DNA from: Bacteroidetes bacterium UBA6491
Lineage (GTDB): Bacteria; Bacteroidota; Bacteroidia; NS11-12g; UBA9320
Assembly (NCBI GenBank): GCA_002436505.1
Contig: DJML01000039.1
Location: forward strand, 2,920-8,089
Length of the DNA stretch: 5,170 nt
Direction of reading: 5' to 3'
A model generated the notes under the pieces. The model saw nothing but the letters and a program-made list of their open reading frames with translations. It did not search any database and was not told the origin of the DNA. Of this stretch, positions 1 to 5,170 are shown piece after piece. Made by a program: the position numbers and the translations under genes. The first letter of the stretch is position 1; every line of letters begins with the position of its first letter.

Positions 1-1
1 C

Positions 2-1171
2 CTTTCACTTGTTACAGGGGATGTTGACCTGACATATAATTATATGGATGGTATCTGCCTGTTCAAAACAGAACACAGCCTGTTTGTGAGTGAAAGCCCG
101 GAGATCGATCTGGGAAATTATGCGCAAAGTATTTGTGACAATGAAAAGATAGAGATTGAAGACATCTATTTTGATAACGCCAAATGGAAGATTGAAACAG
201 GTCCAGGAAATATTTATCCGGATCTGGAAAATCATCGAATCACGTATGTCCCTTCTGACAAAGAAATAAGCTCCGGATTGGCTACTATTTCTTTTGTAGC
301 TGAAGGAAAAGGACTTTGTAAGGTTCTTAGTAAAACTGTATCAGTTAAAATCAATCCAAGACCTGTTATTGCAATTTCTGCGGAAACCTTTGAAGGTTGT
401 TCTCCTTTTGGTCTTAACTTAAGATCGGTTTCTGAAAACGAAAATGTGTATTTGTCAGACGTGAATTTTAAATGGAATTTTGGAGATCCTGAAAGCGGAG
501 CCCGGAATACCTCAGATGATCGCGATCCAGTACATACCTACAATTTGCCTGGAAAATATGATGTGGAACTGATCGCTATCCATGATCAGGGGTGTGAGTA
601 CCGTAATACTTTTGAGAAATTAGTTACGGTGTGGCCATCACCTGTTTCTAAATTTTTAATGGAACCCGATGGGTTGGTGTCATCACTTGACCCTAAAGTT
701 TCATTTATCAATATGACTTCAGGAGATGACCTCACTTTTGACTGGGATTTTGGTGATGGAAAACGTTCCAATGTCACTGACCCGACCCATCATTTCCCTT
801 CGGATACAGGCAGTTATGACGTAGTTCTAAGGGCAAAGAATAGCTACGGATGTACAAATGTTTATTCAGACAAAGTTTTTGTGTCACCGGACATCAGGAT
901 ACTGATTCCAAATGCTTTCACACCTAATTCAAAAGGTCCTGAGTTAACAGAGACGTTTGGAGTGCAGGGGCAGAATATCAAGGATCTAAAAGTTATTATT
1001 TATAACCGCTGGGGAGCTGTAATGAATGAATTCCATGGAATAAATGGATCTTGGGATGGTACGTTCAAAGGTACCCCATGTATGTCAGGTGTATATTTCT
1101 ATGAGATCGAAGCACTGAGTGTGACAGGACATACTTACAAGTACAGTGGTACGCTCACTCTTATTCGCTAA
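2..1171 (+). CDS. Secreted/surface PKD-domain protein with type IX secretion C-terminal sorting domain (5' partial)
   Basis: The 3' end of a large exported protein. The frame is open to the window's left edge with no stop, so the ATG at 44 is probably internal. Numbering from that Met: residues ~40-105 resemble the Ig/PKD-like repeats of giant Bacteroidota surface proteins (a W-K-I stretch near 48, ITYVPSDKEISSG at 66-78, a GKGLCK turn near 88-93, then VKINPRP). Residues ~106-197 form a PKD domain (WNFGD at 144-148, HTY at 164-166), and ~200-280 a second one (WDFGDG at 234-239, GSYDVVLRA at 256-264). Residues ~286-375 are a gliding-motility-type (CHU_C, type B) sorting domain: IPNAFTPN at 288-295, IYNRWG at 319-324, WDGTFKG at 337-343, SGVYFYEI at 348-355, ending on a YKYSGTLTLIR strand. 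Known for the family: this tail directs export through the outer membrane by the type IX system. The PKD folds suggest an extracellular adhesin or structural role, but the specific function is unknown. No enzymatic domain is visible in the part present. Confidence 0.93.
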   Translation, partial: LSLVTGDVDLTYNYMDGICLFKTEHSLFVSESPEIDLGNYAQSICDNEKIEIEDIYFDNAKWKIETGPGNIYPDLENHRITYVPSDKEISSGLATISFVAEGKGLCKVLSKTVSVKINPRPVIAISAETFEGCSPFGLNLRSVSENENVYLSDVNFKWNFGDPESGARNTSDDRDPVHTYNLPGKYDVELIAIHDQGCEYRNTFEKLVTVWPSPVSKFLMEPDGLVSSLDPKVSFINMTSGDDLTFDWDFGDGKRSNVTDPTHHFPSDTGSYDVVLRAKNSYGCTNVYSDKVFVSPDIRILIPNAFTPNSKGPELTETFGVQGQNIKDLKVIIYNRWGAVMNEFHGINGSWDGTFKGTPCMSGVYFYEIEALSVTGHTYKYSGTLTLIR

Positions 1172-1178
1172 TTTTATT

Positions 1179-1186
1179 TTTCTTTG
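1179..1186 (+). promoter_or_regulatory. Possible -7 promoter element (TTTCTTTG) before the glycosyltransferase gene
   Basis: TTTCTTTG matches the Bacteroidota -7 consensus TAnnTTTG at all fixed positions but one (T for A). It ends five bases before the ATG at 1192, so a transcript from it would be nearly leaderless. It sits in the 20-base gap after the surface-protein gene. I see no clear TTTG-type -33 element about 20 bases upstream, where the sequence is coding. Read-through from the upstream gene is the alternative. Confidence 0.35.
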
Positions 1187-1191
1187 CGCGC

Positions 1192-2580
1192 ATGCGTCAA
1201 TGGTTGAACGATCTGAGGTTTTGGATGGTTGTGGTTTTTTTACTTCAGCTTCCGTTCATTACCCAGCCGCCCATAGATAGTTCCCACACCTGGAGACAGA
1301 CCCTCACTGGCACTGTCGCACGGAATATGGCCAATGGCGAAGGCAATCTTTTCTACCCCGTGATCGACCATAATGGTGCATCGACCGGAATAATAGGAAT
1401 GGAGTTCCCCGTCTATAATGCCGCCATTGCCGGAATGATAAAAGTATTCGGGTTCCGCCACTGGTATGGACGATTGATCAATCTACTTCTGACTTTACTT
1501 GGTGTTTTTTGTTTCTCAAAACTCGTTGAGGCCATCTCTGATAAAAGGACTGCGTTCTGGTCAGGGCTATTGTTGCTCTGTAGCCTCTGGCTTATATTCA
1601 TGAGAAAAATAATGCCCGATACCCTCAGTGTTTCGTTGGTCTTAACTGGCGTATGGTTAGGGTACAGGTATTTGCTTGGCAAAAATATGCTCAATGCCAT
1701 TGGATATTTTGCTCTTGTAAGTTTGGGATTACTCTCGAAAATACCTGCGGCTGTAGTGCTTGCCCCTTTCGGTTTAATGGTATATATCACGACGGTCCCA
1801 TACGGCCGTAAGGCTTTGATCGTTGGTTTAACATTTATTTCAGTTGTTCTGCTGACCTTTTGGTATTTTGTATGGGTTCCTCAATTGGTGTCAACCTATG
1901 AGTATCCCCTGTATTTTACCCGGGACCTCGCAACGGGACTGATTGAATTGTCCCTTGAGAAAGGCCTTATCCTATCACAGTTCTTATTCAATAGTTTCTA
2001 TTCTTACCTCACATTTGCCCTGGTGGTGGTCGGTTTATTCCTTGCATCTGCAAACAAAGAGAAGAGGATCGTACTTGCCGGAGTAATTTCAGCAGGCATA
2101 TTTTTTTATTTTATAATAAAAACCGGTATGGTCTTTCCCAAACACAATTATTACATGATACCCATTATACCGGCTATGGCAATGTTCGCTGGTTATGGGA
2201 TCGCACATTTTCCGTATAAAAAATGGGTGCCTTTTGTTGTTTCTCTATTAGTAATTGAAAGTCTGGCCAATATGCAGCATGATGTTCATCCAAAGAATAA
2301 ATGGTACACCGGTTTGGAATCAAAAATGAACGAATTCTCCACCCGTTCCGATCTTGTTCTTTGCAACGGAGGGGTCGGCCCTCAAATGATGTATTTCATG
2401 AATCGAAGGGGCTGGACCATGAATACTGATGTCATTACGATCGAAAAGGTTGAGATGCTGAGGTCAGAAGGAGCCATATGGCTCGTGATGAAGAAACCTT
2501 ATGATCCATCGGTTTACAAAAACTACGATGTGGTGTACAGAGATGACCATGTGGATGTTTTCCATTTAATAAAGGACTGA
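1192..2580 (+). CDS. Multi-pass membrane glycosyltransferase, GT39/ArnT-like (GT-C fold)
   Basis: A 462-residue inner-membrane protein with roughly ten hydrophobic segments (about 10-24, 94-112, 122-138, 145-161, 167-200, 207-228, 260-285, 294-310, 318-338, 345-360) and a soluble C-terminal part from about 361. After the first membrane segment comes PPIDSSHTWRQT (26-37) followed by ARNM, the pattern of a GT39 subgroup. An acidic residue in this first external loop (D29 here) is the expected catalytic or metal-binding position. Other family-like motifs are EFPVYN (71-76), MPDT (141-144), SKIPA (182-186) and KHNYYMIPIIP (317-327). Known for the family: transfer of a sugar from a polyprenyl-phosphate carrier to a protein, lipid or glycan on the outer face of the membrane. 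The acceptor cannot be read from sequence. The ATG at 1192 is chosen because no start codon precedes it in frame back to the preceding gene and it places the first membrane segment correctly. There is no Shine-Dalgarno sequence. Only 20 bases separate it from the upstream gene, so co-transcription is possible. Confidence 0.85.
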   Translation: MRQWLNDLRFWMVVVFLLQLPFITQPPIDSSHTWRQTLTGTVARNMANGEGNLFYPVIDHNGASTGIIGMEFPVYNAAIAGMIKVFGFRHWYGRLINLLLTLLGVFCFSKLVEAISDKRTAFWSGLLLLCSLWLIFMRKIMPDTLSVSLVLTGVWLGYRYLLGKNMLNAIGYFALVSLGLLSKIPAAVVLAPFGLMVYITTVPYGRKALIVGLTFISVVLLTFWYFVWVPQLVSTYEYPLYFTRDLATGLIELSLEKGLILSQFLFNSFYSYLTFALVVVGLFLASANKEKRIVLAGVISAGIFFYFIIKTGMVFPKHNYYMIPIIPAMAMFAGYGIAHFPYKKWVPFVVSLLVIESLANMQHDVHPKNKWYTGLESKMNEFSTRSDLVLCNGGVGPQMMYFMNRRGWTMNTDVITIEKVEMLRSEGAIWLVMKKPYDPSVYKNYDVVYRDDHVDVFHLIKD

Positions 2581-2594
2581 CCGGGACACATTTC

Positions 2595-2613
2595 TGTTAT
2601 ATCTTTGTTATAT
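2595..2613 (+). repeat. Direct repeat TGTTATAT x2, 11-bp period, over a candidate promoter
   Basis: Two identical copies of TGTTATAT, at 2595-2602 and 2606-2613, are separated by CTT. Their starts are 11 bases apart, about one helical turn, and they bracket the TATCTTTG element at 2600-2607. Such an arrangement could bind a regulator on one face of the DNA, but the stretch is AT-rich and the repeat may be chance. Confidence 0.5.
2600..2607 (+). promoter_or_regulatory. Candidate distal promoter -7 element (TATCTTTG) of the relA/spoT gene
   Basis: TATCTTTG is an exact match to the Bacteroidota -7 consensus TAnnTTTG. It lies 20 bases after the glycosyltransferase stop and about 100 bases before the RelA/SpoT start. 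Transcription would begin around 2611-2614, giving a leader of about 95 bases that includes the hairpin at 2617-2651. No good TTTG -33 element is seen about 20 bases upstream, which lowers confidence. Confidence 0.5.
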
Positions 2614-2616
2614 ATA

Positions 2617-2651
2617 TTGGTAAGGGTAAAGTATTCATATTATCTTACCAA
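2617..2651 (+). other. Inverted repeat / hairpin in the relA/spoT leader
   Basis: TTGGTAAG at 2617-2624 pairs perfectly with CTTACCAA at 2644-2651. A G-T wobble at 2625/2643 can extend the stem, leaving a loop of about 17-19 bases. It is not followed by a T-run (the next bases are CGAATCAACAGC), so it does not look like an intrinsic terminator for the glycosyltransferase gene. In a transcript from the promoter at 2600-2607 it would form almost at the 5' end, where hairpins can protect mRNA. It could instead be an operator in DNA. Confidence 0.5.
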
Positions 2652-2691
2652 CGAATCAACAGCAATTTCACGACCACTTAAAGGTATTTTA

Positions 2692-2699
2692 TAAATTTG
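2692..2699 (+). promoter_or_regulatory. Candidate proximal promoter -7 element (TAAATTTG) of the relA/spoT gene
   Basis: TAAATTTG is an exact match to TAnnTTTG and ends eight bases before the ATG at 2708. A transcript from it would start around 2703-2706 and be nearly leaderless. A weak -33 candidate, TTTC at 2666-2669, lies 22 bases upstream. The local sequence is AT-rich, so a chance match is possible. Confidence 0.4.
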
Positions 2700-2707
2700 A
2701 ATGTTAA

Positions 2708-4924
2708 ATGGCATTGACTGAGTTAGAACTGGAGTTGGAAAATAGGGAGATCGTAAAGCGATACAGGCAATTATTGCGTGTATCCAACTGGTCTCGCGAA
2801 GCCGGGGATATCAATGTCATTCGTAAAGCTTTTGAGTTAGCGGTAGAAGCACATAAGGATATGCGACGAAAGTCCGGAGAACCTTATATTTTTCATCCGT
2901 TGGCAGTGGCTCGCATTGCAGCAGAAGAGATCGGCCTGGGAACTACATCGATCGTATGTGCACTTCTTCATGATGTTGTTGAAGATACACACATTTCCAT
3001 AGCAGAAATAAAAAAGGAATTCGGGGACAAGGTGGCGAATATCATTGATGGACTCACCAAAATAAAAGGTGTGTTTGATCAGTCCAGTTCTCCGCAGGCA
3101 GAAAATTTCAGAAAAATGCTCCTGACCCTTTCCGATGATGTCCGGGTGATCCTGATCAAGCTGTGCGACCGCCTTCACAACATGCGTACTTTGGATCACA
3201 TGTCAGCCAAGGGGCAGCTCAAGATCGCGTCGGAAACGATGTATCTGTATGCCCCACTTGCACACAGGCTGGGCTTGTATGTGATCAAGACGGAGATGGA
3301 GGACCTGGCACTGAAATACACTGAACCGGAGTCGTATGATCACATTGTATCCAAGCTAAAAGAAACAAGTGAGCAGAGAACCAGGTACATAAGAAAGTTT
3401 ATCAAGCCGATAAAACTTGAACTGGACAATATTGGCTTAAAGTATGATATAAAAGGCCGCCCGAAATCCATCCATTCTATTCTGAATAAAATGCGGAATC
3501 AGAAAGTGGAGTTTGAACAGGTCTATGACCTCTTTGCCGTAAGAATAATTGTTGACAGTCCGCCGGAGAAGGAGCGGGTCGATTGCTGGAATGTCTATTC
3601 CGTTGTTACTAGTATTTTCCGTCCAAACCCTGACCGATTGAGAGATTGGATATCCACTCCAAAAAGCAACGGGTATGAGTCATTACATACAACGGTGATG
3701 GGACCTCAGGGGAATTGGGTAGAAGTTCAGATCAGGACAAGGCGGATGGACGAGATCGCCGAGAAGGGGTATGCTGCACACTGGAAATATAAAGAAGAAA
3801 GCAGCTCTGAAAGCGGCCTGGACCAGTGGCTGTCCAGAGTCCGAGAGATATTAGAAAATCAACAGGAGAATGCTCTCGACTTTTTGGATGATTTCAAATT
3901 GAACCTCTTTTCAGACGAAGTTTTTGTATTTACTCCAAAAGGCGAGCTTAGAAAACTACCGTTCAATGCAACTGCACTTGATTTTGCATTTGATATTCAT
4001 ACTGAAATAGGGTCATCCTGTATTGGAGCAAAAGTTAATAACAAACTTGTTCCGCTAAGTCATGTCCTCAATAACGGGGATCAGGTTGAAGTGATCACAT
4101 CTGCGAAGCAAAAACCAAGTAAAGACTGGCTTGATTTTGTAGTTACAGCCAAAGCAAAGGCGAGGATAAAGCAATTGCTGAAGGATGAAAAGAGGAAACT
4201 TTCAAGGGATGGTAAGGAGATACTCACTCGAAAATTCAGGAACTCAAAGGTGCCTTTCAATTCAACGAATATCAAGATCGTGTGTAATCATTATAATATC
4301 CACAGTGATGCGGATCTTTTTTATCTTGTCGCAACCGGTGAACTGGACAGAAAAGATATTGATGTCAAGGGTATTATAAATAGATACAATGAGAAGACCG
4401 AAATCGCCGGCAGGACGCCAAAGCAGGAGGTCAAAAGCAAACCACAGATAAAGAGAACCGGTGACCTGATCATTGGGGACAGGGAAGACCTTGACCTGGA
4501 TTATACATTTGCAAAATGCTGCAATCCGATCCCGGGAGATGAGGTAGTTGGTTTTGTTACTGTTGGTGAAGGGATCAGGATACACAGGACGAATTGTAAA
4601 AATGCAATTCGATTGATGTCCAACTACGGTTACAGGATAATCAAAGCACGGTGGGCAGGATATCCCGTACTTTCTGAAAAATCTTTCATAGCCGCTATTG
4701 AGATCAACGGTGTTGATAGTATGGGAGTTGTAAGTAAGGTGACCGGTATTGTATCAGAGGAGTTAAAGGTAAATATCAAGGCCATCAGTTTCTCCTCACA
4801 GGCCGGCACATTCATTGGAAATCTTGAGATTGAGATCAAGGATACGAAGAGCCTTAATGATCTTATGAACAAGATCCGGTCGATCGACCCTTACCTGAAA
4901 GTTACCCGCGTTGATGTGGAATAA
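2708..4924 (+). CDS. Bifunctional (p)ppGpp synthetase/hydrolase (RelA/SpoT, long RSH)
   Basis: A 738-residue long RSH enzyme that makes and degrades (p)ppGpp, the stringent-response alarmone, in the cytoplasm; the length is normal. The HD hydrolase domain (~35-200) keeps its metal and catalytic residues: H63 in FHP, H88-D89 and E92-D93 in LLHDVVEDT, and D154 and N158 in KLCDRLHNMRTL. The synthetase domain (~225-362) has GRPKSI (250-255), YDLFAVRII (273-281), RLRD (310-313), NGYESLHTTV (321-330) with the G-loop Tyr323, and EVQIRT (339-344) with the catalytic Glu339. Next come TGS (~402-464, DEVFVFTPKGEL), a helical region, the zinc-finger/CC domain (C604, C605, H626, C630) and a C-terminal ACT domain (~659-738). 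All domains are intact, which argues for both activities. The start is firm on the 5' side because an in-frame TAA (2705-2707) directly precedes the ATG. There is no Shine-Dalgarno sequence. The synthetase motif is RLRD, not the textbook RxKD of bifunctional enzymes or ExDD of RelA. The symbol is left blank because relA, spoT and rel are all used for this type. Confidence 0.98.
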   Translation: MALTELELELENREIVKRYRQLLRVSNWSREAGDINVIRKAFELAVEAHKDMRRKSGEPYIFHPLAVARIAAEEIGLGTTSIVCALLHDVVEDTHISIAEIKKEFGDKVANIIDGLTKIKGVFDQSSSPQAENFRKMLLTLSDDVRVILIKLCDRLHNMRTLDHMSAKGQLKIASETMYLYAPLAHRLGLYVIKTEMEDLALKYTEPESYDHIVSKLKETSEQRTRYIRKFIKPIKLELDNIGLKYDIKGRPKSIHSILNKMRNQKVEFEQVYDLFAVRIIVDSPPEKERVDCWNVYSVVTSIFRPNPDRLRDWISTPKSNGYESLHTTVMGPQGNWVEVQIRTRRMDEIAEKGYAAHWKYKEESSSESGLDQWLSRVREILENQQENALDFLDDFKLNLFSDEVFVFTPKGELRKLPFNATALDFAFDIHTEIGSSCIGAKVNNKLVPLSHVLNNGDQVEVITSAKQKPSKDWLDFVVTAKAKARIKQLLKDEKRKLSRDGKEILTRKFRNSKVPFNSTNIKIVCNHYNIHSDADLFYLVATGELDRKDIDVKGIINRYNEKTEIAGRTPKQEVKSKPQIKRTGDLIIGDREDLDLDYTFAKCCNPIPGDEVVGFVTVGEGIRIHRTNCKNAIRLMSNYGYRIIKARWAGYPVLSEKSFIAAIEINGVDSMGVVSKVTGIVSEELKVNIKAISFSSQAGTFIGNLEIEIKDTKSLNDLMNKIRSIDPYLKVTRVDVE

Positions 4925-4952
4925 ATCATGGTGCTTCAGAGTCTATTTTGCC

Positions 4953-4960
4953 TAATTTTG
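4953..4960 (+). promoter_or_regulatory. Candidate -7 promoter element (TAATTTTG) of the Fur-family gene
   Basis: TAATTTTG exactly matches TAnnTTTG. It lies in the 52-base gap after the RelA/SpoT stop and ends 16 bases before the ATG at 4977, so the leader would be about 10-13 bases. A related one-base-shorter copy, TATTTTG, lies at 4944-4950. No terminator hairpin is seen in the gap, so the gene may be expressed both by read-through and from its own start. No clear -33 element is seen. Confidence 0.5.
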
Positions 4961-4976
4961 TACTTTAATAAGTCGC

Positions 4977-5170
4977 ATGTCAGAAGATAACCAGCAGATC
5001 CGGGAGGAGGTCAAGGAGATCTTTACTGCCTACCTGGAGAAAAAGCATCAGCGAAAAACTCCGGAGAGGTATGCTATCCTTGATGAGATATACAGCAAGA
5101 AACATCATTTTGATGTGGATACCCTGTATATCCAAATGAAGAACCGCAACTACCAGGTGAGCAGGGCCAC
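4977..5170 (+). CDS. Fur-family metal-responsive transcriptional repressor (3' partial)
   Basis: The first 64 codons plus two bases of a Fur-superfamily protein, cut by the window end. After a charged N-terminal helix (residues 5-26) comes the winged-helix DNA-binding domain: RKTPERYAILDEIYSKKHHF (26-45), DVDTLYIQM (46-54) and the start of the recognition helix at NYQVSRAT (58-65; the last codon is incomplete). His43-His44 align by eye with the HH (32-33) of E. coli Fur, the second of which is a regulatory metal-site ligand. The rest of the metal sites and the dimerization domain lie outside the window, so iron (Fur), peroxide (PerR) and zinc (Zur) sensing cannot be told apart. The ATG at 4977 is the natural start for a family that begins about 20-30 residues before the R-x-T-P-x-R motif. 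It follows the RelA/SpoT gene by 52 bases on the same strand, and as recalled the two are usual neighbours in Bacteroidota, often with purA next. Confidence 0.93.
   Translation, partial: MSEDNQQIREEVKEIFTAYLEKKHQRKTPERYAILDEIYSKKHHFDVDTLYIQMKNRNYQVSRA

Noticed and set aside
44..46. True start codon of the surface protein at 44
   Set aside because: The frame stays open upstream to position 2, no signal peptide follows the ATG, and the first domain would begin without a secretion signal, so this Met is most likely internal.
1413..1790. 125-residue open frame on the - strand inside the glycosyltransferase gene
   Set aside because: It lies wholly antisense to a well-supported membrane protein gene, resembles no family I know, and has no promoter or start context. 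It is a shadow of the coding frame.
1..2580. Dedicated glycosylation of the surface protein by the neighbouring glycosyltransferase
   Set aside because: Adjacency alone does not support it: the two genes are not a known pair, and GT39 enzymes have many possible acceptors.
2617..2651. Intrinsic terminator for the glycosyltransferase gene
   Set aside because: The stem is only 8 bp with a long loop and is not followed by a T-run.
2837..3199. 120-residue - strand frame with several Cys and His residues
   Set aside because: It is antisense to the HD hydrolase domain. The Cys/His content reflects the complement of conserved codons and shows no regular zinc-finger spacing.
4262..4585. 107-residue open frame on the - strand inside the relA/spoT gene
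   Set aside because: It is antisense to the end of the helical region and the zinc-finger domain of a clear RSH gene and has no recognisable domain.

Overview
This window reads as ordinary chromosome from a member of the Bacteroidota. Three things point there: a protein ending in a type IX secretion (gliding-motility type, CHU_C-like) sorting domain, matches to the Bacteroidota promoter element TAnnTTTG in the gaps before genes, and no purine-rich Shine-Dalgarno sequence at any start. A finer placement is not supported. All four genes lie on the + strand, and the longest gene-free stretch is 127 bases.

Layout. (1) Positions 2-1171 hold the 3' part of a large secreted or surface protein. It has an Ig/PKD-like repeat, two PKD domains, and a C-terminal type B type IX secretion signal; its start lies outside the window. 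(2) Twenty bases later, 1192-2580 encodes a multi-pass membrane glycosyltransferase of the GT39/ArnT-like GT-C class. (3) A 127-base gap carries two candidate promoters, a direct repeat and an 8-bp hairpin. It is followed at 2708-4924 by a full-length RelA/SpoT homologue with an intact HD hydrolase site and an apparently complete synthetase domain, so a bifunctional (p)ppGpp enzyme. (4) After 52 bases containing another TAnnTTTG element, a Fur-family metal-responsive repressor starts at 4977 and runs off the end.

How the genes fit together. The RelA/SpoT and Fur genes form a stress and metal-response pair. From memory, this pair is commonly followed by purA (adenylosuccinate synthase) in Bacteroidota, so purA may lie just beyond the window. 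The surface protein and the glycosyltransferase both relate to the cell envelope, but nothing in the sequence ties them to one pathway.

I see no mobile element, CRISPR array, RNA gene or clearly new system. The part most worth a second look is the leader of the RelA/SpoT gene. It has two possible promoters, an 11-bp-period direct repeat over the first, a hairpin near the predicted 5' end, and a six-codon upstream reading frame overlapping the start codon.
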